Positions 35,428 to 46,506 are shown, counted from the stretch's first letter. The stretch: DNA of 62,150 nucleotides from Desmonostoc vinosum HA7617-LM4 (GCA_019359515.1 JAHHHC010000034.1:1-62150); one strand, 5' to 3'. The notes: generated from the letters alone by a model not told the origin. Program-made: numbers and translations.

Positions 35428-38400
35428 ATAACTTGATATCATAATTAAATTGCCTAAATTTTCTGCATCTATGTTAACTAAACTCTCTATAGTTGAGAGA
35501 AACTCCTTTTCTAAATAAGGCTTTGTTAAGTAAGCAGTTGCACCCAATTCTTTTGCAAGTTGGCGATGTTTTTCAGCACTGCGAGAGGTGAGAACCACTA
35601 CAGGAGTTGTTGTTAAATCTGGGTTTTGCCGGAGATGGCTTAATAGCTCAAAGCCATTCATGCGTGGCATTTCTAAATCAGAAATAACAACTTGAATTTC
35701 TGGATGCGATCGCAACTGTTCTAAAGCTTCGATGCCGTTTTGTGCTTGTATTACTTGATAACCGGATTTTTGCAGAGTCAGAGAGAGAGTTTGTCTAAGA
35801 CTAATTGCATCATCTACTACTAAAACTACTTTTGGTAATTTATGATTTGTCTCTAGTCGCCCCATCAGCTTTTGTTCTGCGGAAATTTCGTTAGTAGATG
35901 CTGTAAGTAAAGGTGCAGACGCAGAAGTTTTTGGTAGCGGCATTACATCTAGTGTTGCTGGTATTTTGTCAGACTCTAATAGCAAATTAGCATCAATTAC
36001 TAAAATGAGATCAGCATTAGCTAAACTACTACAACCATAAACATATTTTGGAGGAGCGATCGCATTTCCTAAAGGTCTAATTACTAATTCTTGCTCCCCA
36101 ATGATTTGATCAACTTCTAAACCCAAAATCCCTTGATTTCGTCGTAGTAAAAGCACAGGTTTGTTAGTGACAGCATCTGTATCTATAGCATGTGATTGAT
36201 TACGTGAGCCAGCATCGCTTAGGAATGAACCGTTATAACTTATCAACTGAGAAAGTTGATAGATACTAACCATCTGATCATCCTTACCTGCGTTCCAATA
36301 TAAAACTTTTTTACCTTCAAAGTCTTGAATTTGCTGCTCTGATGGAATTAATATTTTTTCAATATTGTCCAAAAGTAAGGCATAAGTAGCACCTCCTGTT
36401 TGAACTAGCATTAATTTATCTGTAGTCATAGAAAAAGGAATTTTGAGGATGAATGTTGTTCCTTGATTGGGTGATGAATGCACAGCAATTGAACCATTGA
36501 GTGCTTGCAACTGAGAACGCACGATGTCCAATCCAATACCACGTCCAGAAATTTCACTCACTTTATCAGCAGTGGAGAAACCAGGTACAAATATCAAATT
36601 TAAAAGTTCTGACTCAGTTGGTTGAGAAAAATAGCTTTTTAGTTGGTTATCAGTCGAAGTATGTTGAAGTTCAACAGCTTTTTTGTGTATATTTTCTAAG
36701 CTTAAACCACGACCATCATCTCTAACTTCAATAATAGTTTGACTACCCTGATGATAGGCATGGATTTGGATTAAACCTTGTTCTGGTTTGCTCAACTCAC
36801 GGCGCTTTTGTGGAGGTTCAATCCCATGGTCAAAAGCATTACGTACTAAATGTAATAATGGGTCATAGAGCTTTTCTGCGATCGCTTTATCTACTAGTAC
36901 ATTTGCACCAAATAGTTGCAATTCCACAGGTTTTGCGTAAACATCACTCAGTTTTTTGACCATATAAGAGAAACGATTCAAGATATTTCCTAAAGGCAAC
37001 ATCCGTGCTTCTACTAAGTTATCAATAATATTTAATGTTAAGCTCTGTTTCTTAGTACTAAAATGAGTAGCTTGTTTTAAAAGCAAATCAAGGGATTCTG
37101 CTGTTTCTTGTAGTTGTAATGTTTGTTCGATTGCTTCGTGCAATTGCAAATGAAATTCTGTATAGACATCCATTTCTAGAGAGTCAAATCTCGCAGCAAA
37201 ATTTTGCGTCTGTTGAAAGGCAAGATTTTGCATTTGTAATGGTAAGTCACGAAGATGATTTAAAGTTGCTTGATGTTTGTCGAATCGCTGTAGTAGTTGC
37301 CCCAAAATTTCTTGGGTATGTTCATCATGCAAATTACGTTGTTTTTGGTAAATCAGTAATTCGCCTGCTAGATAATTGAGGCGTTCTAGCCCTTCTATAT
37401 CTACACGGATAAAAGAATTTTGCTGAGGATTTTTAATAGCAGACGATGGTGATTTCTCTTCTATTGGCTCATTATCTGAAATAACTTCAACAGCTGTTTC
37501 TGGGATATCTGTAACTACTTCTTGACTACTAGTTAATAATTCCAACTGAAATTCTTCAGTTTGGTTCGTGATTACTTCATCGTTAAGATTATAGTTCGTC
37601 TCTCCTCCCCAAATTGATTCTAGGAGTCTATCTTCAGTTTGAGCAGGTATTTCTTGAATCTCTAGCAGTTTTTGTAACTTAGGATTTTCCAACCAATCTT
37701 TTTCTTGAGCTTTCACAGGAGGGTAATTTTTATATTCTTGCGCTAACTCTAATATTTTGATTTTTAATGCTTGAATAGTAGAAATATAGCTATCAGATTT
37801 TTCTATAGAGTACTGAAATTTAGCAACTGCCAAAAGAATAATTAAAATTAATCCGTGACGATAAATATTGAGACTTTTACTATCTGAATCATCTTGAATA
37901 AAATCTAGAAAGTCTGCTAACCAATTATCGATATATGCTTCTGCATTTGCTTGAGGGATGAGCAAAGTTAAGTTTATATCAGAATAAGAAACTTGTCGTT
38001 GGTGATGAAACCATCCGAAAATATAGTGAATTACTTGTAAATAAGAATCAGCAGTTTTTGGTTTAATAAACTCATTATTACTACCAGGCGTAGTTAGAAA
38101 TTGATAAAATTCTTCTTCATTTAAAGTCGAGTTAGTAATAGATGAGTTGCTTTGTAACTCTGTTTGGATAAATTTTTGTAAGCTGGAAGATGGCTTTCCT
38201 CCAGAAGTGCGATCGCCTGCCAATACTGCCTTTCGTGCTTGTTGTAAATCTGCAAGCGCAATATTGGCAATTTGTTGTACCTGATGAGGATTTGATTGTA
38301 GTGCTGCCAAAATTGTGAGCGCTAGTTCTCCCAATCCCGGTAAATTTAAAGATGCTGCCAAGCCAGAAAAAACTTCAGCTTGAGATACTAAAAAATCTAC

Positions 38401-38946
38401 AAATTCAGGAGTGTTCGGTGGATGATTAATTGCATCTGCAATGCTTTCTAGACGTTGCTTAACTCCTGTTTCAAAGATTGATTGAACAATATCAAATCCT
38501 AATTCTTCAGAAGTAGGTATAGAAGTTTCAGCACCAAAAGCATCACCTAGCTTTTCTTGTAACTGTACAAATATCGAAGTCGCTCGCTGGAGAAGTTCTT
38601 CATCATTAATTGGATTGCCTGTTAATTCAGCATTTAATGCTAAACGAAGACATTCATAAGCTTGCATTAAAAATGTTTGTAATTCGATATCAATAATTAC
38701 ATCTGGGTTGTATAAAGCCTTAAAAATATCTTCCAAAGAGTGGGCTATCATCTGAATTACATCTAGCCCAACGTTAGCAGCTCCACCTTTAATTGTGTGA
38801 GTTGCTCGCATTAAATTATGAACTGTCGCAATGCTATATCCTTCAGATAAGCTAAATAACTCTTGCTCAATAGTTTGAACTAGTTCAGGAGCTTCAGTCA
38901 AAAAATAACCGTAGCCTTGTTCACGAATTGCAGCGTCTGTAATCAT
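35425..38946 (-). CDS. CheA-type hybrid histidine kinase with C-terminal receiver (PixL-like)
   Basis: 1173 residues. N-terminal Hpt with His50 in ATHTIKGGAANVG, a long linker with a second helical region, dimerisation helices, a CheA-type ATPase (LVRNAFDHGIEPP, EVRDDGRGLS, SGRGIGLDIVRSQL), a CheW-like domain, and a receiver (VVLVVDDAISLRQ, phospho-Asp in VISDLEMPRMNG). It takes input from the receptor at 39569 through CheW and phosphorylates its own receiver and the CheY. The start codon directly abuts a ctccccact tandem array, with no Shine-Dalgarno visible. The stop codon is donated by MITE B. Confidence 0.9.
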   Translation of the reverse strand: MITDAAIREQGYGYFLTEAPELVQTIEQELFSLSEGYSIATVHNLMRATHTIKGGAANVGLDVIQMIAHSLEDIFKALYNPDVIIDIELQTFLMQAYECLRLALNAELTGNPINDEELLQRATSIFVQLQEKLGDAFGAETSIPTSEELGFDIVQSIFETGVKQRLESIADAINHPPNTPEFVDFLVSQAEVFSGLAASLNLPGLGELALTILAALQSNPHQVQQIANIALADLQQARKAVLAGDRTSGGKPSSSLQKFIQTELQSNSSITNSTLNEEEFYQFLTTPGSNNEFIKPKTADSYLQVIHYIFGWFHHQRQVSYSDINLTLLIPQANAEAYIDNWLADFLDFIQDDSDSKSLNIYRHGLILIILLAVAKFQYSIEKSDSYISTIQALKIKILELAQEYKNYPPVKAQEKDWLENPKLQKLLEIQEIPAQTEDRLLESIWGGETNYNLNDEVITNQTEEFQLELLTSSQEVVTDIPETAVEVISDNEPIEEKSPSSAIKNPQQNSFIRVDIEGLERLNYLAGELLIYQKQRNLHDEHTQEILGQLLQRFDKHQATLNHLRDLPLQMQNLAFQQTQNFAARFDSLEMDVYTEFHLQLHEAIEQTLQLQETAESLDLLLKQATHFSTKKQSLTLNIIDNLVEARMLPLGNILNRFSYMVKKLSDVYAKPVELQLFGANVLVDKAIAEKLYDPLLHLVRNAFDHGIEPPQKRRELSKPEQGLIQIHAYHQGSQTIIEVRDDGRGLSLENIHKKAVELQHTSTDNQLKSYFSQPTESELLNLIFVPGFSTADKVSEISGRGIGLDIVRSQLQALNGSIAVHSSPNQGTTFILKIPFSMTTDKLMLVQTGGATYALLLDNIEKILIPSEQQIQDFEGKKVLYWNAGKDDQMVSIYQLSQLISYNGSFLSDAGSRNQSHAIDTDAVTNKPVLLLRRNQGILGLEVDQIIGEQELVIRPLGNAIAPPKYVYGCSSLANADLILVIDANLLLESDKIPATLDVMPLPKTSASAPLLTASTNEISAEQKLMGRLETNHKLPKVVLVVDDAISLRQTLSLTLQKSGYQVIQAQNGIEALEQLRSHPEIQVVISDLEMPRMNGFELLSHLRQNPDLTTTPVVVLTSRSAEKHRQLAKELGATAYLTKPYLEKEFLSTIESLVNIDAENLGNLIMISSY

Positions 38947-39148
38947 GGGGAGTAGGGAGTAGGGAGTGGGGAGTGGGGAGTGCTGACAGGTGTAGGTTTT
39001 TCATATTCAGTCTGAAAAAACCTATTTTTTCGTTCCGAAATCTTTCTCCGTGTCCCCGCGTCCCCGCGTCAACCAAAACGCGAAATCTAAAAAACCTACC
39101 CATAAAAGGAGTGGGGAGTGGGGAGTGGGGAGTGGGAAATATTGAAAT
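38947..39148. repeat. GGGGAGT tandem arrays enclosing repeat G, copy 2
   Basis: 38946-38981 and 39109-39138 are gggagt(a/g) arrays. Repeat G occupies 38992-39101 in the orientation opposite to 13751-13870. The block separates the four-helix-bundle gene from the cheA-like gene in the operon. Confidence 0.85.
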
Positions 39149-39529
39149 TTATGATTTATTTTCTAAAGAACGAATTAGAGCGCGGAGTAATTTTCCTAGA
39201 GATTCACATTGCTTCAAAACAGGAGTGATTTCCTGGATACTTGTAATTTTCACTTTGGCTCTAGCTGATAGCAATAGGTGAGTTTCTAGCTCTTTAAGAG
39301 AGCCTTGGGCTATTCGTAAAAATTGTATGTAATGTGCGCGAGACTCTCGCCCATAACCCTCAGCAACGTTGGCTGGAATTGACGCGGCTGCTCTACGAAT
39401 CTGTAAAGTCATTCCATAGATTTCCTCCTTGGGAAATGTCATTGTTAACTGATAGCAAACTTCGGCTAAGTTCATACCTTCTTGCCAAACTTTTAAATCT
39501 TGATAAGAGCGAATTTCAGAATTTACCAT
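39149..39529 (-). CDS. Four-helix-bundle protein (23S rRNA intervening-sequence protein family)
   Basis: 126 residues, all-helical. YQDLKVWQEGMNLAEVCYQL near the start and IRRAAASIPANVAEGYGRES in the middle are the family signatures, with FLRIAQGSLKELETHLLL after them. Members are encoded within 23S rRNA insertions in some bacteria, are related to the Avd accessory protein of diversity-generating retroelements, and are also scattered through genomes as single genes. No reverse transcriptase is visible here. It interrupts the chemotaxis-type operon, with ctactccc-type arrays on both sides, which suggests a mobile passenger. Confidence 0.88.
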   Translation of the reverse strand: MVNSEIRSYQDLKVWQEGMNLAEVCYQLTMTFPKEEIYGMTLQIRRAAASIPANVAEGYGRESRAHYIQFLRIAQGSLKELETHLLLSARAKVKITSIQEITPVLKQCESLGKLLRALIRSLENKS

Positions 39530-39568
39530 TTCTTATTCCCTACTCCCTACTCCCCACTCCCTACTCCC

Positions 39569-42500
39569 TTAATTCACTTTAAATTGACTGGCATTTGCTA
39601 ATAACTCTTTTGCCATTCCTGATAATTGTTGAAATACAGTAGCAATTTCTTGAGATTCAGCAAAAGTTTTGTGAGAAATTTCTGCGACATCTTTCATGGC
39701 TTTAGTTACTGTTACAGATTGTGTCATTTGTGTTTGTGTCGTTTCAGTAATCTGTTGAATTAGCTGACTAATTTCAGCAGTTGCCAAAACGATCGCATTT
39801 AAATTCTGCTTGGTTTCACCAACAAGATTTGTGCCTTCTACTACCTGTTGAATACCTGTTTCCATGGCCACTGCTACCTCTCCAGTTTCGCCTTGAATCT
39901 CCTGGACTAATTTTTCAATTTCAATCGTTGCTGCTGCTGACTGGCGAGACAAAGAACGTACTTCATCAGCCACCACTGCAAAGCCTTTACCATACTCACC
40001 AGCACGAGTGGCTTCAATGGCAGCGTTGAGGGCTAGTACGTTGGTTTGGGTGGCAAAGTTACTGATTAAATTCACCACTTTAGAGATTTTTTGCGAAGAT
40101 TCACTCAGACGCTTAATCTTTTTACTGGTTTGGGCTACAGTTTCGCGAATCCCTTGGATGGCTTGCACCGTCAGGTTCATTGCGGTATCACCAGATTCTA
40201 CAGTGCGGTTGGCTTTTTGCACTGCTACTTGTACCAACTCAGCGTTAGTCACCACTGCTTGAGTGGAGTCTACCATCTGTTGCATCTCGCCCAAGGCGGC
40301 GCTAATTTCTTCAGATTGCTGCTTGGCTAACTGTGTTAGTCCCGTGAGAGAAGCATCGCTGTCACTAGAAGTTTGAGCAACTTGTTGTACAGCTACCTGT
40401 ACCTGAATCACAGTTTGCCGTAGCGCTTGCAGGGTATTATTATAAGCATCAGCGATCGTACCTAGCTCGTCTTCTGTAATTGGCGCACGTACTGTTAAGT
40501 CACCGTTGAGTGCAGGTCTGACGGCTGCTAATAGTTGCATACATCTTTGTTGCAATAATTCCTTAGCTGCTTTCTCTCGTGTGGCGGCGGCTTCTAATTT
40601 TGCCGACTGTGTTTGTAGTTGCTGGAGATACTCAGCTTGCTGCAAAGCTACGCCAAATTGAGCAGCAATTTGTTTAACTAACTCAATTTCTTGCTCTTGC
40701 CACTGCCGTGGTGCGCTGCACTGATGAATACACAGTAAACCCCAAAGTTCACTACCCTTGATTAAGGGCACAATTAAATTAGCTCGGACTTGCAATTGGG
40801 TCAGAATCTCAACGTGACATTTGGTGAAATTGGCGTTGTAGATGTCTGTAACAGCTTGAATTCGACCCTCTCGATAAGCAGAAGCATAGTCTTTACTGAA
40901 ACAGTGGTCTTTGACTTTTTCTTTGAGAACAGAACTATATCCAGATACTACATCTTCGGCAACAAATACCCCTTCGTCATAGCCAGATTCACGCAAGAAA
41001 CAAAATACACCCACACGTTCTGCATTCAATAGGCGACGAACTTCGTTGGCTGTTGAACGGAAGAGTGTATCCAAGTCGGAAGTATCGCGGATACGTTCGA
41101 CAATTTTGGATACAATTTGCACTCGTTGTACAGATTGTTCTTTTTCTTGTGACTGTGCCTGCAATTGTTGCAGATATTCAGCTTGTTGTAAGGCTAATCC
41201 TAACTGGTCGCCAATGCGTGTCAGTAAGCTGACTTCTGAATCTTCCCATGTCCGTGGGCCATTGTTTTGAAAACTAGCCAACATTCCCCAGAGTTTTTGT
41301 CCTTGAAAAATCGGGACGATCGCATATGCTCTGGCTTCGTATTGTTCTAAAACCTCAATGTAACATCTGGAGAATTCTGCTTTGTAGATATCAGCAACTA
41401 TATAAGCTTTGCGATGACGAAATTCTCCGCCTTGAGTGGCTTTTAAATAGGTATCTGTGTGAGCTTTACCTTTTGTTTCTGATTTACTGCTTTGGATCAG
41501 ATTTTGCATAGCATCGCAAACACTGACGCTTTCTTGCAAGTTCTCGATTTTATCCTGTTTGTCTACCAAAGAAGACCAACCATTACCTACAGATTCTGAA
41601 ACAAACAAGCCACTCCAATCTGAGTTGAAGCGATACACTGCTACCCTGTCGCTGTTGAGTAGCGATCGCACTTCTTTGGTGGTAATAGTAAAGATGGTAT
41701 CAATATCGAGAGATTGTCTGATTCTATCAATGATTTTGGCGACAGTGCGATCGCGTTCTGCGGTTTTTGCTACTTGCTGAGATTGTCGCTGCAATGATTG
41801 AAAGGTTTCTGCTTGTTGCATAGCTGCTCCCAACAACACAGCTACTTGAGTCATCGCATTAACTTCAAACTCTTCCCAGTGTCGGCTTTCAGTGTGTTGA
41901 TAGCTAGCTAGCAATCCCCAGAGTTTATCTTCTTTAAAAATGGGGATAGTCAAATAGGCTTTAGCTTCAAATTGCTCTAAAAGTTCCATGTAGCAAGGAG
42001 GAAACCCAGCTTTATAGACATCATCAACAACAAAACTAGTTTTCTGTTGATAACGACCTCCTTGATTTTCTTGCAAGTAGTTATCTTTAACTTTGTAATA
42101 TTCGCTCAAGTTGCGGATAGTACTACAATGACCATTTTCTTGTAGAAGTTCTCGATCAAAATCTTTTTCTTTAAAAGGTATCCAGCCTTTAGCAATTGAT
42201 TCAGCTATAAACTCACCGCTCCAGTCAGGATTAAAGCGATAAACAGCAGTACGATCTACTTGCAATAATCGCCGGACTTCAGCAACTGTTGCTTGGAGAA
42301 TGCCCTCAAATTGCAAAGTTCCTGTCACTTTTTCTGTCAGTGCTTCGCCAATTTTGCGGGTGAGGGTAATCAAATTGCGTTGGCGTTCTGTGGTGCGAGC
42401 TAGTTGTTGAGATTGGGTTTGAACTTGTTGAAAATATTCTGTTTGGGAAATACCAACACCAAAATGTACAGCTATTTGGGTTAATAAGTTGACTTCCCAA

Positions 42501-43582
42501 TTTTGCCAATCACGAGTTCCTGAATTTTGATATGCTGCCAGCAAACCCCACAATTTTTGTCCAGAGAATACCGGAACAGTTGCATATGCTTTGACTTCAA
42601 ATTGCTCTAACATCTCAACATGGCACAGAGAATGGCCTGCTTTATAGATGTTATTAACAATCAAATTTTCATGATAGCGATAACGTCCGCCTTGAGTTTC
42701 TTGTAAGTGGGTATCTTCCCAAACGGTTTTGATATCTGGCCCTACCAATCTTTTCCAACCACTTGCTACCGACTCGGCTATATATTCACCAGTCCAGTTA
42801 GAGTTAAAGCGATATACTGATACGCGATCGCATTGCAATAATTGCCGTACTTCTTGAGTAGTCGTGTGAAAAAGATCGTCAAGATTTGACAATCGTTGAA
42901 TTTTATCGATGACTTTGGCGATCGATTTTTGTTCTTGTGTTTGTTGTTGCAGTTTTCTTTGGAATTCAAAGTGCTGCAATCTGTGAGTTAGTTCTGTGGT
43001 AATTTGAGATAGTTGACTAATTTCTGCTTCTAACCATTCCCGCTGTGAGGAACAATTATTTACCGCTAGTAAGCCCCATACTTTACCATCAACAATAATA
43101 GGTAAACTTAAACTAGCCTTAATTTGAAATTTCTCTAGTAGCTGCTTTTGATAAGGTGTAAGTTGTATCTGATTGATATCGTCAATAGCTATAGGTTCTA
43201 AATGGTCTTGACTGGCATGTAAGCCAAAAATAATACTAGGAAGATTTTCACCTAGCGCAGGTGTCCAAGCTGTTGTTCTCGATTCTGCTAAGACAATACC
43301 AGATTCAGAGCTATTAAATTGGTAAATTAAAGTGCGATCGCTAGCAATTTTCTCTCGAATTTGTGCCACAGTAACTTTAAATAGCGTATCTACATCTGTG
43401 GCTTGACGCATCTGACTGGCAATAGCTTGAAACTGCTGTCGCCAAACTTTAAATCTCTGAGAAATCGCCTTCATATCAGAGTTTTCTTGACTAGATTTTG
43501 CCTGATTTTCTACTTTTTCTGTATCAGACGACCAATGTCCATTTTCAAAAACATTTTGACGCGAATCTGTCATAACACACAC
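39569..43582 (-). CDS. Five-GAF methyl-accepting chemotaxis/phototaxis receptor (PixJ-like)
   Basis: 1337 residues, apparently soluble: no membrane segment seen. Five GAF domains (about 45-200, 220-390, 415-600, 625-815, 835-990), a HAMP-like segment ([20 protein letters not shown]), and a signalling domain with hairpin [23 protein letters not shown]2 and GAF5 have Cys-His ([16 protein letters not shown]), the bilin-attachment pair of many cyanobacteriochromes; GAF3 and GAF4 have Cys-Tyr ([16 protein letters not shown]); GAF1 lacks the Cys. It is therefore a candidate light sensor upstream of the CheA. Bilin binding is inferred, not shown. Confidence 0.9.
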   Translation of the reverse strand: MCVMTDSRQNVFENGHWSSDTEKVENQAKSSQENSDMKAISQRFKVWRQQFQAIASQMRQATDVDTLFKVTVAQIREKIASDRTLIYQFNSSESGIVLAESRTTAWTPALGENLPSIIFGLHASQDHLEPIAIDDINQIQLTPYQKQLLEKFQIKASLSLPIIVDGKVWGLLAVNNCSSQREWLEAEISQLSQITTELTHRLQHFEFQRKLQQQTQEQKSIAKVIDKIQRLSNLDDLFHTTTQEVRQLLQCDRVSVYRFNSNWTGEYIAESVASGWKRLVGPDIKTVWEDTHLQETQGGRYRYHENLIVNNIYKAGHSLCHVEMLEQFEVKAYATVPVFSGQKLWGLLAAYQNSGTRDWQNWEVNLLTQIAVHFGVGISQTEYFQQVQTQSQQLARTTERQRNLITLTRKIGEALTEKVTGTLQFEGILQATVAEVRRLLQVDRTAVYRFNPDWSGEFIAESIAKGWIPFKEKDFDRELLQENGHCSTIRNLSEYYKVKDNYLQENQGGRYQQKTSFVVDDVYKAGFPPCYMELLEQFEAKAYLTIPIFKEDKLWGLLASYQHTESRHWEEFEVNAMTQVAVLLGAAMQQAETFQSLQRQSQQVAKTAERDRTVAKIIDRIRQSLDIDTIFTITTKEVRSLLNSDRVAVYRFNSDWSGLFVSESVGNGWSSLVDKQDKIENLQESVSVCDAMQNLIQSSKSETKGKAHTDTYLKATQGGEFRHRKAYIVADIYKAEFSRCYIEVLEQYEARAYAIVPIFQGQKLWGMLASFQNNGPRTWEDSEVSLLTRIGDQLGLALQQAEYLQQLQAQSQEKEQSVQRVQIVSKIVERIRDTSDLDTLFRSTANEVRRLLNAERVGVFCFLRESGYDEGVFVAEDVVSGYSSVLKEKVKDHCFSKDYASAYREGRIQAVTDIYNANFTKCHVEILTQLQVRANLIVPLIKGSELWGLLCIHQCSAPRQWQEQEIELVKQIAAQFGVALQQAEYLQQLQTQSAKLEAAATREKAAKELLQQRCMQLLAAVRPALNGDLTVRAPITEDELGTIADAYNNTLQALRQTVIQVQVAVQQVAQTSSDSDASLTGLTQLAKQQSEEISAALGEMQQMVDSTQAVVTNAELVQVAVQKANRTVESGDTAMNLTVQAIQGIRETVAQTSKKIKRLSESSQKISKVVNLISNFATQTNVLALNAAIEATRAGEYGKGFAVVADEVRSLSRQSAAATIEIEKLVQEIQGETGEVAVAMETGIQQVVEGTNLVGETKQNLNAIVLATAEISQLIQQITETTQTQMTQSVTVTKAMKDVAEISHKTFAESQEIATVFQQLSGMAKELLANASQFKVN

Positions 43583-43654
43583 CTAAAAATTTATTGTGAT
43601 TAATTAGAGCTATTTTTCACCCTTCTCAGGAAAGGTAAAGATTGTTACTAAACG

Positions 43655-44128
43655 TTAACTATGAATTTTCCACATGGAAGATTGGATAATTTTTGTGGCA
43701 TCTAAATTAAAAATCATTTGTTCCGCTGCATTGATAAAGTATCCCAGCAAAAAAGGAGTCATGACTGGGTAAAATGATTCACCAGATAGAGATTTCATCT
43801 GCTGAGTATCTAACAACTCAATATCCATTAGTTGCCGTACCAATAACCCCAAATATTTGCCTTCGCTTTCTAATACAATTGCCATCATTTTCGAGAGAAA
43901 ATTTGACCCTTGTAATAAGGATGAATAGCCTAGCATTTCTTCTAAATCAACTAACCAAAGCATTTCACCACGCCAGTTATAGATGCCTAAAACACAATTA
44001 GGCATCTGAGGAACACCACATATTTCTGTCAGCGATACTTGCAAAATTTCTGTAATGTTCTGTAATGAAATTACAGCTGTGTCTTTAACTCCCAAGTGAA
44101 AACTTAAAAATTTCTGCTGAGTTTCCAA
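43655..44128 (-). CDS. CheW-like adaptor (PixI-like)
   Basis: 157 residues. FLSFHLGVKDTAVISLQNIT opens the CheW fold and GIYNWRGEMLWLVDLEEML is the conserved N-W-R-G-E core. It couples the receptor to the CheA kinase. It lies between receptor and CheY genes in the same orientation, 72 bp before the receptor start. No extra domain. Confidence 0.9.
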   Translation of the reverse strand: METQQKFLSFHLGVKDTAVISLQNITEILQVSLTEICGVPQMPNCVLGIYNWRGEMLWLVDLEEMLGYSSLLQGSNFLSKMMAIVLESEGKYLGLLVRQLMDIELLDTQQMKSLSGESFYPVMTPFLLGYFINAAEQMIFNLDATKIIQSSMWKIHS

Positions 44129-44318
44129 ATTGATTTATCCTTTGTCATTGCTTGCTTTTAGTCAGTTTATACATAATGAATATTTGCAGCATCTGTGTGA
44201 GTACAAGTCAAAACATAAACAGGTTTCTTAACCCACTTCATACTCCCTATTTTCAAAATAGTTTTTTATGGTAGTGGTAGGATTTCACAACCAAATATAG
44301 AAAAAGATCCTGACGCTA

Positions 44319-44681
44319 TTATCGAAGTAATTGTCTTAAAATTATAATCAATTCTTCCTTGTTTATCGGTTTAGAAATATAAGCTTCAGCTCCCAACATA
44401 TTACCCCAAATTTTATCTACATCACTATTTTTAGTAGAACATAAAACCACGGGTATTTTACTAGTGTTGGGGTTGTCTTTTAACTCTCGGCAAATCTCAA
44501 AACCGCTTTTTCCTGGTAAAATAATATCAAGAAATATTAGGTCTGGCTTAATTCTACCTATTTGATTTTGAGCTTCTTCACTACTTTTTGCACTTATTAC
44601 GGAATAACCTGCCTGTTGTAAGTAACAGCTAAGGATTTCCATATCAGTCAAACCATCTTCAACAACTAAAACAGTATTCAT
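44319..44681 (-). CDS. CheY-type single-domain response regulator (PixH-like)
   Basis: 120 residues, one receiver domain: acidic pocket VLVVEDG, phospho-acceptor Asp in LIFLDIILPGKSG, Thr/Ser in VVLCSTKN and Lys in YISKPINKEEL. As the second gene of the operon it is the expected output or phosphate sink of the CheA-like kinase. The 190-bp gap to the cheW-like gene is AT-rich with no other feature. Confidence 0.92.
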   Translation of the reverse strand: MNTVLVVEDGLTDMEILSCYLQQAGYSVISAKSSEEAQNQIGRIKPDLIFLDIILPGKSGFEICRELKDNPNTSKIPVVLCSTKNSDVDKIWGNMLGAEAYISKPINKEELIIILRQLLR

Positions 44682-44853
44682 ACTAATTACCCTTTATATT
44701 CTTCTGAAAGAAGAACTATGTAAACATAAACTGTTATTTTTATCTAATTTTGATGCAATCTTTATATACAAACCTCAGAAAAAGTACTTAATAAACATAA
44801 TTTGAGACACGCTATTTTAAAATAGAAAAATTTCCCAAATGAATGAGTATGCT

Positions 44854-46056
44854 TTAATTCAAACCCTCTAAATTAGATGCACTCTTGCTTGAAAATAAAG
44901 GATGTGTAGGTAAATACTTACGTACTATACTTATAACTTTATCAGCCACTACGGGTTTAGTAAGAAAATCAGTAGAACCGACTACCTTAGCACGAACTCT
45001 ATCTATAAGCCCATCATTACCTGTCAAGATAATTACTGGCGTGTTGACAAAGTTAGGAATTCGTCGTAACTGAGTGCAGATTTCGTAACCGCTAGCGACT
45101 GGCATAATCAAGTCTAAAAAAATCAGATCAGGTTTATTTTGAATGAGAATTGGTAAAGCTTGTACAGCATCTTGAATTCCGATAAACCTTAGTCCTTGAG
45201 AAGTGATAATCTTCTCTAATATGTTACCGACTTGAAGACTATCATCAACACAGGCTACTAATAGCGCATCTGGTTTTTTTAATTGTGTAGTTGTAGAGTT
45301 TTTGTTGCCTTCAATGATTGGTAAAGGAAAATCAGATATTTCTACTAATTCGATGATTCCTTTCAAGATATAAGGAAGCAAAGAACGCGTAACTGGTAAT
45401 ACACTCTGCTTCATTTTCACTGCTAAATCTCGCAGAGTATATTTACCATTGATTAAATTTACTAAATTTTTGTAGACAAATGGACTTATTTGCTGTTGAA
45501 GTTGTTCGGGTCTTCGCAAAACTGGCGATAAGTTAGGAGAAAAATTTGCTAAACCAGCTTCTGACCAATTCTTCCACGAGTCTTGCATGAGGTTTAAAGA
45601 CATGTCTGTATTCGTGAAACTCATTGGTGCTTCTAAAATAGCTTCTTGGCTGCGAGTGCAACTTACAGAGGTAAAATTAACCTGTTGGGCTAGATCAAAA
45701 AACAATTCTGCTATTGTGTTTTCAACAATAGTATTCATTTGTTCACGGGTAATTTTCTGTTTTTTATAAAATATTTCTAAGAGATGATAATCCCAGTAAT
45801 CAATGGATATATCTTGCGATCGCAACTGCATTTTATCAACATCAATCTGTGAACTATTTTGAGCTATGTGCCTACGCCAGCGTCGAAAAGGATGAGTTCC
45901 ACCAGTTGCCCAAACTATCCTCCCTAGACGATAGTAAAAATTACATTGATATCCTTTAGTACTTTTAATATTTAATTTCCCATTATATTGAGTATTAGTA
46001 CAATTTTTAAATTCATTAAGCAAATCATTTGAAAACATCATTTCCGACTGAGCCAT
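44854..46056 (-). CDS. PatA/PixG-like response regulator (PATAN domain plus receiver)
   Basis: 400 residues. The first 250 form a PATAN/DUF4388-like domain (GKLNIKSTKGYQCNFYYRLG, then WATGGTHPFRRWRRH); the C-terminal 125 are a receiver (VACVDDSLQVGNIL, phospho-Asp in LIFLDLIMPVASG, Lys in FLTKPV). This is the architecture of PixG and PatA, the latter controlling heterocyst pattern. As first gene of the operon it probably interacts with the motility machinery or pilus regulators. It is followed by cheY at 172 bp. Confidence 0.88.
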   Translation of the reverse strand: MAQSEMMFSNDLLNEFKNCTNTQYNGKLNIKSTKGYQCNFYYRLGRIVWATGGTHPFRRWRRHIAQNSSQIDVDKMQLRSQDISIDYWDYHLLEIFYKKQKITREQMNTIVENTIAELFFDLAQQVNFTSVSCTRSQEAILEAPMSFTNTDMSLNLMQDSWKNWSEAGLANFSPNLSPVLRRPEQLQQQISPFVYKNLVNLINGKYTLRDLAVKMKQSVLPVTRSLLPYILKGIIELVEISDFPLPIIEGNKNSTTTQLKKPDALLVACVDDSLQVGNILEKIITSQGLRFIGIQDAVQALPILIQNKPDLIFLDLIMPVASGYEICTQLRRIPNFVNTPVIILTGNDGLIDRVRAKVVGSTDFLTKPVVADKVISIVRKYLPTHPLFSSKSASNLEGLN

Positions 46057-46174
46057 TTTTGTTCCTTGTGTTAAGAAGCATCTAAGGATAAAAGAACATA
46101 AAACTTGTGGTAAATTGTGTAAAGTTTTAATCCATTAACATTTAATAGTTATATTTGGCATCCAAAACACCTTA

Positions 46175-46262
46175 TACTAATTCGTAATTCGTAATGACGC
46201 TCGAGGACTCGCTCTAAGCGAAGCTATGCCGCAGGCTTTACGCTGCGCTAACGTAATTAATA
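46175..46262. repeat. Repeat C, second copy
   Basis: attcgtaattcgtaatgacg is followed by ctcgaggactcgct, aagcgaagctatgccgcagg and gctaacgtaatta. It shares ends with 3708-3791, but the interior blocks are those of 52713-52853. Confidence 0.75.
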
Positions 46263-46506
46263 AACTATTATTTAGTATGGGTTTCGGAGTTTGAATGTGT
46301 AGCCGAATTTTAGAGAATTGGTCTAAAACCAGCAGAAGTATGATCAGCGAAAGAGTTATTTCACTGAATAAATTAAAAATCAGTAGTGCCATACTATACT
46401 AATAACTCTGAATCTAAATCATATCCGTATAAATTCTGATTTATCTCTGCAAAAGATTCAGTGTTTCCTAGATATTGCTGATTTAGAATAATTAAACAAT
46501 AAACAA

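Noticed and set aside
39149-39529. Avd of a diversity-generating retroelement
   Set aside because: The protein belongs to the wider four-helix-bundle family, and no reverse transcriptase, template repeat or variable repeat is visible nearby.
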